A stretch of DNA of 64,000 nt from NCBI GenBank assembly GCA_951802195.1, contig OX637630.1, forward strand, positions 248,001 through 312,000. The letters run 5' to 3'. This document shows, piece after piece, positions 37,201-48,900 of this stretch. How positions within the stretch are numbered: the first letter of the stretch is position 1; the number at the start of each line of letters is the position of its first letter. The notes below the pieces were generated by a model. That model was not told where the DNA came from and did not search any database. It saw nothing but the letters and a program-made list of their open reading frames with translations. A program made the position numbers and the translations under genes. The stretch comes from Tausonia pullulans. Lineage: Eukaryota; Basidiomycota; Tremellomycetes; Cystofilobasidiales; Mrakiaceae.

Positions 37201-38305
37201 GAGGGCCGTCTTCGGCGAGGCGTACCCGGATCCCGTCCGGGTCGTTACGCTCGAGTACGACGTTGAGGAGATGGCAAAAGACATTACCAACAAGAAGTGG
37301 GAGGGCACCTCGACCGAGTTCTGCGGTGGAACGTGAGTTTGCCATGCCTATTCCTCTCCTTTTTGCAGCTTTTACGAACTGATGGCGTCTTTTTCTCTCT
37401 CCCTTCTCCAGCCACGTCAACAAGACTTCGGACATCGGCGCCTTCGCCATCACCGAGTCTGATGGTGTCGCCAAGGGTGTTCGCCGCATCATCGCTGTCA
37501 CCGGTCCCGAGGCCGAGGAGTCGATCCGCGCCGGGGAGGAGTGGGCCCAGCGGATGGAAGCTCTTGAGAAGCTCCAGGGCAAGGACGCCGAGGTTGGCCT
37601 TAAGGCGTTCCCCAAGGACCTCGCGGCCTCGGAAGCTTCGTGGTTCGTCAAGGAGGAGCTTAAGGAGCGCCACGGCAAGGCCCAGAAGGCGTTCCTCGAC
37701 GAGGCTAAGGTCCGCGACGCCAAGGACATCAAGGAGGTGAGCTATCCTGGTCTTCTGCTTTTTCTGTTGCCTACTCGCCTCCTGACGGGACTTGCTTTTC
37801 CAGACCCTCGACGTCATTACCAAGTACTTCCAGGACGAGCCCAACAGCCAGGTCTACATCGGCTCGTTCACTATTGGCGCTAACGCCATGAAGGTGAGTT
37901 CCTTGCTTGCACACCGCCGCCCTTCCTGCCTGACTCAAGATCAATCGCCTTCTCTGCAGACGGCTGTCACCAAGGCCAAGGAGGTCAACCGACCGCTCTT
38001 CCTTTTCAACATCGATCCCGAGCTTCCTTCAAAGGTGGCGTTCGTCAACATCATCCCTAAGGCGATTGTCCCCAAGGTCGACGGCAAGACGTGGGCGGCC
38101 CCAATTGCGACGCTCCTCGGCGGCAAGGTCGGTTTTCCCTCCTGTATCATCACTTCTTTAGCTAAGCGGCGGCTGACCGTGCCTCTTTCGTTCGAAGGGT
38201 GGAGGAAAGCCCGACTCGTTCCAGGGTGTCGGCAGCGAGGTCGCCAAGGTCGGCGAGGCGCTCGTCCTCGCGGCCAGTGTCTTCGCGGAGAAGGTTGGCG
38301 CCTGA
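34221..38305 (+). CDS. ALA1: Alanyl-tRNA synthetase, probably dual cytosolic/mitochondrial
   Basis: Charges tRNA-Ala. The second ATG (34320; [12 protein letters not shown]) gives the cytosolic form. The upstream in-frame ATG (34221) adds 33 residues, [20 protein letters not shown] and onward, rich in Arg/Ser/Leu without acids, a plausible mitochondrial presequence. Class II catalytic motifs follow: [85 protein letters not shown] and DTGMGFERL. The editing domain has [17 protein letters not shown] (HxxxH) and [16 protein letters not shown] (CxxxH). The C-Ala end reads [17 protein letters not shown], then [16 protein letters not shown]. About a dozen introns occur, mostly in the 5' half. It is full length (about 990 residues) with no defect seen. 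Confidence 0.95.
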
Positions 38306-38794
38306 TTCGGAGTGTTTATGGATGGATCTCCTTTCTGCTTGGTTGGCTTTTCGCTACGTGTACGCGAGAGAGGAACCATTACAACGAGAAGCAAACCGAC
38401 GAACCGAGGCATGTAGAGAAAGGTGCTTCTCTATCCAGAGCACATCCAAGCCTCTGCCCAGCACCTCAATAGCTAGAGAGAAGATATATCCTAACTCCTC
38501 ACAAGTCTCGACAGAGCAACGGGCGACGAGCAGTTCCTTTCAACGCTGACTTCTGGGGCACACCACGTAGAGGTGAAATCAGCATTCTGGAACGGATTGG
38601 AGCAGGGAGACGTTGGGCATGCTCACCGAGGGAACGACAGACGCTCCTTCGCCGCGAGTGTCTGGGGCAGACCTCCATGTGTAGGCATGATGCGCGACTC
38701 CCCCTCCCCTAATCCGACGCAGTGCGTCTCTCGTCCGTCTCCACAGCCAGAGTACTCGCCCAATGCTGCCAGCTTTCATTGGGTCCCTCCCCGT
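38306..38794. other. Convergent 3' ends of ALA1 and the SET-domain gene
   Basis: No exon with conserved content is seen. The AT-richer part near 38380-38500 probably holds polyadenylation signals for the AlaRS transcript. Confidence 0.45.
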
Positions 38795-39757
38795 TCACTC
38801 CACCTTGCTGAAGTCGAACTTGCCAAGACAGCCGTTCCTCGGATGCTCGACCGTCTTGCCCACCCACCGCTGCCACCTCCTCGCATCTTCGCCGTCCTTC
38901 CCCCTGCTGATGGCAAACTCCTCCGCCGCCGTTGCAGCCCACCTCTCCGCGAGCGGCGACCCTCCCACGCCGTACATGATGAGGACCTGGGCAAGCGTCG
39001 CCGTTGCGAAGGCGCGCTCAAGCCAGAGTGCCTCGGTTTCGCACAGGGCCCGAAGCTCCTGGGAGCAAGCGTACGCCTGCTCGGCGTCCGTTGGGAAGAG
39101 ACGATCGATCTCACCCTTGAGACGAGCGATCTCGGCCCGGTTCGAGTCGGACGTGGTGGTCGGAGGAGTGCAGGCCGGGCAGACGCAGGTGAAGTTGAAC
39201 GCCGCCTCGAGGTGGGCGATCCGGTCGGCTGCAGGGAGGAGGAGTCGGGCTGAGAGGTACGAGATCGTGAGCTCCTCGTCCGGCTGAATCTCGACGAGCG
39301 TGTGAACCTCGAGCGCTTGACGCGCGGTTGAGAAGAAAGCCTCGCAGTTGGGTCGGCACGAGTGGTTAAACCGCGCCGCGATGGGGAAGATGCCGGACCT
39401 GAGGGAAAGAGGAGCATCACGATCAGCAGGCAATACGCGCATGGCTGCCGCTGTTGAAAGAACCCAGACGTACTCGTCACCGCCCGCCGGAAGACAATTG
39501 GTCTTAAAGGTGCCAATGACCGCGCTGACCGAGTCGTCGCCTTTGTGGCAGTTGCTCAGGTTCAAAAACGCCCTCAAAGGGTCCTGAGCAAGCCCCCGAA
39601 CAACGAGCTGGACGTCCTCTACGGACCGCGACGACATCTTGATCGTGAAGAGCGCCCGGTCGGCGAGGACGAGCGTCCCGGCAGGAATGGGTGTCGTGCT
39701 GTAGACGGCCCGGCCAGCCTCGGACGTGTCCTTGAAGGCAATCTTGACGGCTGTCAT
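38795..39757 (-). CDS. SET-domain protein (putative lysine methyltransferase)
   Basis: The ATG at 39757 gives MTAVKIAFKDTSEAGRAVYS, the start of a SET domain (GRAVYSTTPIPAGTLV is the N-flanking strand). GIFPIAARFNHSCRPNCEAF carries the NHSCxPN motif for S-adenosylmethionine binding, and EELTISYLSARLLLP is the following SET strand. FNFTCVCPACTPP is the Cys-rich post-SET zinc site. The remaining helical C-terminus is TPR-like. The arrangement resembles SMYD-type or fungal Set5/Set6-like enzymes, but no MYND finger is seen, so the substrate is unknown. The frame is open from start to stop, yet bases 39400-39474 carry GTACGT...CTCAG and are most likely a 75-nt in-frame intron. Removing it joins AGGDE to SGIFPIAARF, which fits the family better. 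Confidence 0.8.
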   Translation of the reverse strand: MTAVKIAFKDTSEAGRAVYSTTPIPAGTLVLADRALFTIKMSSRSVEDVQLVVRGLAQDPLRAFLNLSNCHKGDDSVSAVIGTFKTNCLPAGGDEYVWVLSTAAAMRVLPADRDAPLSLRSGIFPIAARFNHSCRPNCEAFFSTARQALEVHTLVEIQPDEELTISYLSARLLLPAADRIAHLEAAFNFTCVCPACTPPTTTSDSNRAEIARLKGEIDRLFPTDAEQAYACSQELRALCETEALWLERAFATATLAQVLIMYGVGGSPLAERWAATAAEEFAISRGKDGEDARRWQRWVGKTVEHPRNGCLGKFDFSKVE

Positions 39758-39999
39758 CTGAGTAGAGAGGTAAGAAGGGTGCCTAAGCTGAGGGCCAGAC
39801 GGGATGTTGGTGGTGGTGGTGGTTCTTGAGGGGACAACGGCGTCGTCGAGGCGAGGAAGGACCTGTTCGTTCGTTCCCTTGTCGCGTCGGGACCTCGAAA
39901 TATTCCGCGCGCCTGCTGGCGACCGACCCACTTCCAACTTCCCGGCTTGCTACCCTCTCCTAACCACCACCTCACGCCCACCGAGCTCACATAACCATC

Positions 40000-41101
40000 A
40001 TGTCTCCTGAGCCTTCCAACTCACCCGAGATATCTACCGTCGCCGCTGACCAGGAGGAGCAGCCGACCGCCTCAACATCCACTGCGGTCTCCCCCTCAAC
40101 CGCGAGGTCGACGACGGCTACGAAGCCTCTGCCGACGCTCCTCGGGAAGCCCAAGAAGAAGAAGGACGGACCAACGTCCGGAATCATCTATATTTCGCGA
40201 ATCCCGCCTGGTATGACCCCCCAGAAGATCAAGCACCTCATGACCCGGTGGGGGGAGACCGGCAAGGTCTATGCGGCCAAGGACGACAGCCAAACCGGGG
40301 GCAAGCGTGAGTAATATCGAACGGAGATAGGCACTCCCTCGAGTCCTCTATGGAGGGGAGTACGATGGCTGACTTTACTCTTGCCTCGCCAGGCCAGGTC
40401 CAGCGATACAAGGAGGCATGGATCGAGTTTCTCGACAAGCGCGTCGCGAAGCAGGCTGCGGCGATGCTTAACGCCCAGCCGATAGGAGGATCCAAGTCGG
40501 AGAAGTGAGTTCACTATCCCATTGCGAGGAGTAGCAGAGCAATTGTCCTTGTCGAGGGGGTTCGCACCGCGCGCGCATCGGTCAAAGAACATCATTTGAC
40601 GGCCCATCGTGCGACACAGATGGCGCGATGACATTTGGACGATGAAGTATCTCTCGGGCTTTAGGTGGGAGATGCTTGGAGAGCAAGTCGGCACGTATTT
40701 ATTTCCTTTGCCTGTCATTTTGGCCCCGTCACGACCAGCGCGCGTGCAACGCTGACCGCGCGTGTCTTCTTGCAGCCTACGAGCGTCAATCCCACACTGC
40801 TCGTCTCAGGCAGGAGCTTTCGCGGTCCAAGGCAGAGCAGTCGGACTACCTCCGCAACGTCGAACTCGCCCGCGTCATCGAGAAGCGCAAAGAGCGCAAG
40901 GCTGTTGCCGCCGGGAAGGACGGGACTACTACCGTAGCGGACGTCGAGGTCGGCAACTCCAAGGGCAAGCGGACGTACGAGCAGCGCGGACGGCAGACGG
41001 GCGGAGCGGAGGACGGCGGGAAGAGAAAGAAGTGGAAGGGTGCGAAGGACGAGGAGGGGAGCAAGAAGCAGCTCGACAGCGTGCTAGGATCGATCTTCTG
41101 A
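40000..41101 (+). CDS. ESF2: Esf2/ABT1-type RNA-binding ribosome biogenesis factor
   Basis: Nucleolar SSU-processome component that acts on early 18S pre-rRNA and stimulates Dbp8. The ATG at 40000 is followed by about 55 Ser/Thr/Pro residues. Then comes [20 protein letters not shown] (RNP2 of the single RRM) and [12 protein letters not shown]. After an intron (about 40309-40391) [20 protein letters not shown] gives the RNP1-side segment, and NAQPIGG follows. After a second intron [20 protein letters not shown] is highly typical of Esf2/ABT1, and after a third [20 protein letters not shown] leads a basic C-terminus ending [12 protein letters not shown]. Length is about 275 residues. The gene is divergent from the SET gene, with about 240 bp between the starts. 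Confidence 0.92.
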
Positions 41102-41435
41102 GTGCGGCCGGTTTGTGTGTTTCTTTATGACTCTTCCGACCCTTTACGTTCGTTCGTATGCGTACGATGCCTGAAGTAATATACATGATGGCAAATCGTT
41201 CTCCATGCTTTCGTTGACTCTTCTCAATCGTCACAAGCGCTGCGTCTGTCCGCCTCTCTATCTAGTAGACGGGTAAGAGCCTTAGGGGATTTCACCTGCG
41301 GTGTGCCGTTTCCGGCTGGACGAGCGAGACGATTGGGTCAGCATGAGCGGCTTTGAGCAGTATGACTAATGAAGATCGAGCTCACAACTCGATGACTGGA
41401 TGAGCGAGAAATGTAGGACAAAGAACGAGGGCGAG
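41102..41435. other. Convergent 3' ends of ESF2 and the VTC1-like gene
   Basis: Short gap with AT-rich stretches near 41170-41230; no exon is supported. Confidence 0.45.
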
Positions 41436-42869
41436 TCAGTGTTGCTTTTCGGAAGAACGTCCGAAGGGAACGGGCGCACCCCTGAGGATAAAGTTGGCGA
41501 GAATGGCAATAAAAACGGCGGCAGAGATGAGCAGCGGAAAGACGACCTCATCTGAAAGAGAGGTTAAGACGCGGTCAGTCGGTTGAATTCAGGGGGACTT
41601 GAGACACTGCGGGAGGAATCAACAGACCAAAGTGCAGGCCGCTGCGCTTGCTAATGAGCGTAATTCGTTTCTGAAAGATAGCGTAGCCGTAGACAAGGAC
41701 GAAGAGAGCGCTGCAGGGAGGCAAAGACGGGTCATTAGCTTGAACCCGTCTACGGCAAGAAATGGAGGAAGGGGAGACAAACATCACTCCATACGCGGCT
41801 GCGAAGGCGCGCGTGATCGAGTCATGAGTGGCCGAGGCGGTGTAGAGGGTGGCAGAAAGGGTGCCGAGCATGATGGAGATGGATAGGTAGGCGAGCCAGG
41901 CTGTGGGCGATACAAGTCAGTATGGCAGGTTGGGCAGAAGGGTGGCGTGCACATGACTTACTTCGCTCATTCGCGAACCAGACCTTGGCCTTTGAATATA
42001 TAAAAAGAGATGGATCAGCAAATGGTTGCGCGACGGTGACACAAGCTATCCATCCGGTGGTCTCGAAGGTCCCCCGGAAGGGGTTGGTGGCTGGCTGCCC
42101 AAACGAAAGGCAGCGTCATGGGAGACGCGATACCGTCAAGCCTTCATGCGTGAATCCCTCTCCCCCTTCGAAGACATGATACGAGTCCGGCCCATCTCAA
42201 AAGTCCCCTCAGACGTCTGTGCTGTCCCCGGAAGACGAGAGAGCAACGGCATCGCGTTCCCGCGCTTTCTCGATCAATCGCGCGTGCCCGCCTAACGATA
42301 CTCGCCATTACTCGCCACTCAATCCATTGTCTGTGATCAGTAAGGTTGTCTCACCTCGACGTTGATGACAGTCGCAACCTTCTTGGGAACCCGGACGAGC
42401 GAGGGTCCGTCGGCGGGGTTGATCGAGTGGTAGTCAGAAAGGAGCGGCTGCTGCTCTCCTTCGGGGATGCTGGAGAGCGAGTAGATCAACATTCAGCAAG
42501 CACTCGTTCGTTCATATCCGGTTGTCCACAGGGCAGCAAGCAGTGGAGACGCCTCTCCGACGAGCTATATCAGGACGTCAAGTGAGATCGTGAGATCCAA
42601 TCCTGAGAGCCGGACAACGCCTTCCTCCGACCCGTCCCGTTCAACGCTTTCTCGACCGTGTCGAGAGCCCGCCAACAGTCCCCTGAAGGAGATACGTTAC
42701 TATCACTTTGAAAGTCGCCAACTCACTTGGTCTCCGGGACCCGATCACTCCGGACCTCCCTCGCTCGCTTGCTCGAGCCCAGAAGTCGCCGGCTGGGAAG
42801 CTTGCTGAGGACGCCCTCAGAGAAAGGCTGTGAGAAATACTGGGTCCACGATTGGGTCTCGTTCGACAT
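41436..42869 (-). CDS. VTC1: Vtc1-like vacuolar transporter chaperone subunit (DUF202)
   Basis: Membrane subunit of the polyphosphate polymerase/vacuolar transporter chaperone complex. The ATG at 42869 gives MSNETQSWTQYFSQPFSEGV. Exon 2 ends VPKKVATVINVE; a 28-nt exon (41962-41989) encodes AKVWFANER, joined to TWLAYLSISIMLGTLSATLY. This reproduces the Vtc1/DUF202 signature (FFANERTFLSWL in yeast). The second and third membrane segments are ALFVLVYGYAIFQKRITLI and VVFPLLISAAVFIAILANFI, ending FILRGAPVPFGRSSEKQH. The protein is about 190 residues with three membrane helices, against 129 in yeast; the extra length is an N-terminal 65-residue extension. A CACGTG element lies about 110 bp upstream of the ATG. 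The wider DUF202 family remains an alternative to true Vtc1. Confidence 0.82.
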
Positions 42870-43393
42870 GGCGATTGGCGTGGCGAGGAGAGGTACGGCG
42901 GCAGTTCGAACTGAGCTGGACGTTGGCGGAGAAGGTGAAATGAGAAGAGGCAGACAGACGCCAAAGACGTGAGACGCTCCCACGTGCGTGGTTGGGTGAG
43001 GCTGCTCCCAAGGAAGTTGACGGCCCGTGCGAGCGACAAGGAAGCACAAAGGGAATCTGCAAAGCAGGAAACTGGTAGCAGGCGAACTAAAAGGACGATG
43101 GTGGGGAAACTGACCAGAATGTGACGATGTGGCATTGCCAAACAATCACCGCGCGGGTCTATCTGCCCCACCATGTATTCATCTAGGCATCGGGCTATTG
43201 CTTTTCAGACAAACACAGGCTCCAGCCAGCGAGGAAGAAGACATAACAGCATACGATGGTGGGCTATGGATGAGAGCAAGATCGACGAGGTCCCACCGCA
43301 CCCACGGAGCCAGCCGACGCGCTCGTCTGGGGAGTACGCGACTTACTCACGAAACCCTTGACCACCACCCTCTTCTCCTTCGACCCTCCAACC
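42870..43393. other. Shared divergent promoter region, VTC1-like / MTQ1
   Basis: The two genes are transcribed away from each other across about 525 bp. The region holds a CACGTG E-box (42981-42986) close to the VTC1-like start and no supported exon. Confidence 0.5.
42981..42986. promoter_or_regulatory. CACGTG E-box (possible Pho4-type site)
   Basis: A perfect CACGTG palindrome in the context CCCACGTGCG, 112 bp upstream of the VTC1-like ATG. Pho4 and other bHLH regulators of phosphate genes bind CACGTG, and VTC genes are PHO-regulated in yeasts. A 6-bp site is expected often by chance in GC-rich DNA, so the regulatory role is inference. Confidence 0.35.
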
Positions 43394-44700
43394 ATGCTTA
43401 CCCCATTTCTGGCCCGATCAGTCCGGAGACAGTTTCCAACTCTCTCTGCGTCTACCTGCCGCCGGAAATACGCTTCCCGGGCTCATCACAGAGCGCATAT
43501 CGCACAACTGCTCCCTGTCACCGACAACGACGCTGCCCAGGCCCGTCGCGAACTCCGATGGATGGCGGAGGAGCTCATCCGGCAGAGAAATCTCGCAGAT
43601 GCCTTCACCTGGGACCTGCAGCGTGTAGAAGATGCGCGGCTCGCAGAGATGGTGGAGGAAAGAGCGACGGGCAAGCCGTTGCAGTACATCCTCGGTCAGT
43701 TGTTTTCGACCGAATGATCCTTGAAATAAACCGAAGGATATGGTTGACAAGATTCCTTTTCTCTATCAGGTAACCAACCATTCGGCCCGCTCGTCATGCA
43801 GCTTCAGCCGCCAATACTCATCCCGCGCCCGGAGACCGAGGAGTGGACCGGCCGGCTGCTCTCCCTTCTCCTCAAGATCCAGGCACCTCGCGACGCGCCG
43901 CCGTTGAAACTTCTCGATTTTTGCACGGGGACAGGCTGTATTCCTCTTCTCCTCTGCTCGGGTCTTGTACCCGGCCGCTTGATGGCGACTGGCGTCGACA
44001 TTCTCCCGGAAGCGGTCGATCTCGCGCGGAGGAACGCCCTCGCCAACGGCATCACACTCGCATCTCCTTCGCCAGCTCAGATGACTTCTTCTCCAGAAGG
44101 CGAGGAGGAGAAGTCAGGGCTCTCTAACACCTTCAAGTCCCTCCAGATCGACCTTTTTTCCAACGATGCCCTGGAAACGTTCGTCGCCAACCCGTGCACG
44201 AACCCGGATGTTCTCACGTCCAACCCACCATACATCCCTCTTTCTGACATGCAGTCTCTGGATCGCTCCGTTCTGGAGTTTGAGTCACCGCTCGCTCTCA
44301 CTGGAGACGTCCTTAGCTCTGCTCTGTCCGACTCTGTGAGCCATGACTCGCGCACCTCACTTCGGTCTTCCGTTGATTGAGAGCCAGGCTAATCCCCGCC
44401 CTCTTGCTACCTCAGCTCTATCCGCCACACCTCGCCGACTTGCGTGGTAAGGGCCTGGACTTCTACATGCGTCTCTCTCACCTCCTCGGCCGTGGCCTTG
44501 TCTCCTCTGCGCGCACATCGATCTTCGCGCAGGCGAATGCACCACAGGTCGTCTTCGAGATCGGGATCGGTCAAGCCCCGCTCGTTGAGCGAATATTGCT
44601 GGAGGGCTCGGCGAAGGAGAGGCTGGACCGGGTCGAGCGATGGACGGACTTTGCGGGTGTGGAGAGGGTCGTGGTTGGGTTCTTGAAGGAGGGATCATGA
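43394..44700 (+). CDS. MTQ1: HemK/Mtq1-type N5-glutamine methyltransferase (mitochondrial release factor)
   Basis: S-adenosylmethionine-dependent enzyme that methylates the GGQ glutamine of mitochondrial release factor. The ATG at 43394 gives MLTPFLARSVRRQFPTLSAS, an Arg/Ser-rich probable presequence. The helical N-terminal domain ends RATGKPLQYIL. After an intron (about 43697-43770) PILIPRPETEEW (family box) and LLDFCTGTGCIPLLL (SAM motif I) follow, then GVDILPEAVDLARRNALANG and LTSNPPYIPL, the catalytic NPPY. A second intron near 44320-44410 leads to the C-terminal exon with QVVFEIGIGQAPLVERILLE. Length is about 385 residues and all key motifs are intact. Confidence 0.9.
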
Positions 44701-45910
44701 AGAGGAAAAGACGCTAGTCAGTAACCACGACTGCAAATAACCGAGCCATCCTGTTTCCACGACAAGTCCATCATCAGGACGACGTGTAGTGGCGGCCAGC
44801 AATCACACGGGCGATTGCGGCGACGAGCCATCAGTCTCCTGTATTGCGATACCATAGCACCTATATCTGGAATAATAGATACCAGTCTTCATATTCCGAG
44901 GTATCTGTATGGATCCTCAGTGCAAGTGGGGACTTTGCATCTCCATGACAACGTACACTGAAAGGGAGTGTGGAGGCCGGGCCAGCGGTCCGCGTCTTCC
45001 CTTCATCCCCTCTCCATCTGTACACTTAACGGCATGTTTACGTCTCCACAGCGGAACGCTTTCACTTTCTCGTCCCACCCACCCTCTCCAAGGGCTTGAG
45101 CTTCTCTTGCGCGATGCGCATCTGCTTCCTTGAGCGCCTGCTTGTCCTTGCATCTAGGCGCAACAGCATCATCTTCAATCAGCACGCCAGCGATATCGCG
45201 TGTCTGCAAAGCTCCTCCCTTCGGCCACCCGCGATGTCGAGCTGAAGGACACCGCCATCGCGGCTCGCAAGGGCTTGGATCCCTTTGGCGAAATGGATGA
45301 GTACGACCCCGACGAGGACATTGCCGAGGAGGAGGAGGAGGGCGAGAGAGAGCTCGCCGACTGGGCCGAAGGCATCGATAAACCGTGGTCGGAGGGAGAC
45401 ACTCTCGTTGTCGTCGGAGTATGGATCGCTATAGGGCAGAGTGGCTGTGCGTTCGTTTCCTGCGAGCGCGCGCGCGACAAGCCCCTGTCTAGCCGCCCCA
45501 CGGCCGTTCGCTCCTCTCTTCTGGTCGACGATCATCCTCGGCCTGCTTCCGCCCGCCGCCTCCAACGAGTCAACGCCAGCCGGCAGTGGACCGCCTCGCA
45601 CTGCCATCCTCCTCACGATCCTTGCAGGCTCTCGCAGCTCTCTCCCCTCAAACGACCTCCATCCCCGCGGAGACCGAAAGCGCGGGTCCCCCTCTTCTTG
45701 AAGCGCGTCACCTCGACTCTCTGGACCCTCCTTCTTCACTCCCCCCCGTCCTCATCCCTCTTCTGTCCGCCTCCCTCTCTTGCTCTGCTTCTTAGATCCT
45801 CGACGAAAACGACCCTCTACGACACACGACTTGTCCTCATCGACCTTTTCTTTTTCGCTCTCTCGGTAGCGACATCGCCGCCGTCCGTACGACCAATCCC
45901 TCCTTTAACC
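44701..45910. other. 1.2-kb stretch with unresolved coding signal on both strands
   Basis: No recognisable family is present. On the plus strand 45200-45450 reads as an acidic segment (KGLDPFGEMDEYDPDEDIAE). On the minus strand, an acceptor-like CTTTGCAG is followed by TRDIAGVLIEDDAVAPRCKD and KQALKEADAHRAREAQALGE (about 45040-45190), ending at a GTAAAC donor. This could be a small minus-strand gene with first coding bases ATGGCG near 45255. Neither can be confirmed by eye. The rest is probably the MTQ1 3' end and the NIPA-like promoter. Confidence 0.3.
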
Positions 45911-48900
45911 ATGTCAACTACCTCGATGGTTGCCTCGGCGAGCGCGTCAACTCAGTCGGCGAGCGCTCAACCTGCCTCATTCAAGTTGGTAGTCCTTTGC
46001 ATAGCTTTGGCCAACGCGTACCTGGCCAGCCCCAGAGCATATACCACTGACACTCGCCTCGTCCACGCAGGATCATCGGCCTGATCCTCGCCGTCATGTC
46101 CGGTGTCTTCATCGGCACTTCCTTCGTCGTGAAGAAGATGGGCCTCCTGCGTGCCCAACGGCGAAGCGGATCTGTCGCCGGTGAAGGCCATGCCTATCTC
46201 AAGGACTGGCTCGTGAGTCTACCGCCTCCCTTGTGCTCGCGGAACATCGATACGCGAGAGGAAGGCTGACGGATAGGGCGGGCGGGAACGCGGTTGTCAC
46301 CTTCCTCGACCCTTCCTTCGTCGCCCAGTGGTGGACAGGCATGACTATGATGGTCGTTGGAGAGATGTTAGTAAATCTTCAAATTATCCTGAAGGCTAGG
46401 TCTGACGCCTTTGTGACCTTGCAGCTTCAACTTTGTCGCCTGTAAGTGTCTTTGATCAGTTCACAAAAAGGAGCCTCGGGCGCCGTGCTCTGGTTGACGG
46501 CGCGTCTCGGTCATGTCTCTTTCGTCAGACGCCTTCACGTGAGTTGGTTTTTTTTTGGCGTTGACTCCATATGTGCAGTTCCCTGAACCGTTTGGGATCT
46601 CTGCAGAGAGGCCATCCTGGTTACCGTGAGTCTCCCGAAGAGGCCAGCTGTTCTCGCATGAAAGGGGGGATCAAGCTCACGGACCCTTTCCTCTCGGCAC
46701 ACCTTACAGCCCCTCGGAGCACTCTCCGTCGTCATTTGCGCCATCCTCTCCTCGATCTTCCTCAAGGAGACCCTCACGTTCATCGGCTGGATCGGATGCG
46801 CCCTATGCATCATCGGCTCCGTCATCATCGGTGAGTCGATTCGGACGGGCCCGTGCTGTCCTCGAGTTGACGGATATACGTTCTCTCAGCGCTCAACTCG
46901 CCCGAGCAGCAGTCGGTCACGGAGATACGGCCCTTCATGAAGCTCTTTATCGCTCCTGGATTCCTCGTCTGGTCTGGTGTCCTGATCTCCGGCGCGCTTT
47001 TCGGCATCTTCTGGCTCGTCCCGCGGTACGGCAAGACACAGATGCTGGTTCACATTGTCAGTGAAACCATCAGCCGAGGGAGAGGAAGTCAGTGACTAGA
47101 AGTTGATCATATCCCTCACAGAGCATCTGCAGTCTCATCGGCGGCCTCAGTGTCTCGTGTACCCAAGGACTTGGAGCATCGGTGCGCCTCATTTGCGATG
47201 TTGTCGCCCTCTTTCTTGTTTGACGACGCTCGCGGCGCCTCTCAGATCCTCACGAGCATCCGAGGCAATAATCAAGTCACATTCTGGTTCTTCTGGTTTC
47301 TGTGAGTAGACTACTCGTACTGCGCTTTGGGGGACTTGACCTCCGCTGATTCAGACGGTGAACTCACTCAGCTTCGTCTTCGTCATCGTCACGTTGCTGG
47401 TCGAGATCAACTACCTCAACAAGGGTGCAGTGACATGCTTTGATAACTTTCCTTGCCCATGCTGACGTCCCGTCCTCTCCAGCTCTTGAACTCTTCAATA
47501 CGAGCATGGTCACGCCGACGTACTACGTCATGTTCACTTTCTGTACTCTTGGTGAGCGCTCTCACTCAGTCTAGAGGTCTAGATACTGACTAATAGATTA
47601 TCTTGCACCAGCGACGTCCATCGTGCTCTATCAAGGTCTTAAGGCTTCGCCGATCCAGATCATCACCATCGTGATGGGCTTCCTGGGTGATAATACAACG
47701 CTAATCCGTCGTCCGACATTCATGCCGCTGTTGACACCCTTCACCTTTTTTTTTCTCTTTAGTCATCTGCGGCGGGATCACGATACTGCAGATGTCCAAG
47801 GTCGACCCAGAGTCTGTGAACAAGCTCGAGCGCAAGTCGACGATGCTCATCAACGCTCCGCGGGAGGAAGAGGAGAAGATCACCGGCCTCGACCAGCGTG
47901 AGCTCAATGTGAGAGAATCGAGGAGAGCTGCATTGTTGACTGATCACTCGAGGCTTCGCCATCAGCTGGCATGGACACCATGCGACCCGGCTTCAGTACA
48001 CTTGGTATGTAGGCGAGCCTTCTTCAGAAAAAAGTGCTTCGCTCATAAGACGCGTGATTCAGGCTCGATCATGCGCGCTCGCAGTCGCCGAGGCAGCACC
48101 GCGACGAACCGGAGTCGCCAAGCGAGCGGCTTTGACCCTCGAGACCCTTTCAGCTTGCACAACCTGCCGCGCTACCAGCTCTCCGATCTGCCCTCAGGTC
48201 CCAACGTCCGGGAGAATAGTGCCCACGGCTCGTATAGCGCTGCGGAGTCGCGTGCGGATGACGATATTCTGGCGCCCGTAAGGGCCAACACCAGCATTCG
48301 CTTGTAAGTCTTGAGTCGACGGAGGCTGCTCGAGGGGCCAGTGCTGATGCTGCTGCGCTTCCTCAGTGACCCACAAGGTTCGCAGCTCGAGCCCATCTCT
48401 CTCTCTGAAACACTCCTTACTGAGTTGTCTCTCTTAAAGACACCATTCATCAAACTGGCCGCGCAGGGCATCCTGAGGAGGCCATCCACAGTCATCAGAT
48501 GCACCCAGAATCTCCGCACGTCACCGGGTCGCCTGTTGTCTCGCTCATGAGCTCAGGTGCCTCGGCAGGCCACGACGTCGCGGGCTCGGCATCATCTCGG
48601 CGTGGCGCGCCTGGGTTCAAGCAACGGGATGACTCGCACCTTGTTGCGCCACCGGCTGAGTTTGGGTCGAGGGATAGATCGTCGAGCGCGCCGGCACAAA
48701 CCGTGCGTTCTGGACGCTCTTACCTGTACTTCACTATCCTCTCCTGACAAGTGCGCAACGACTATTCAGACCTCCTTTGGCCTGACCGGTTCACCTATCG
48801 ATCTGGAGCCCGATCGAAGTCGGTCGGTCAGCCGGCACGCCGGTCTCGAAGCCCTCGGCTTCCCAGAACCCCGGTCGGCGTCGAGAGACTCGTTCGTCAC

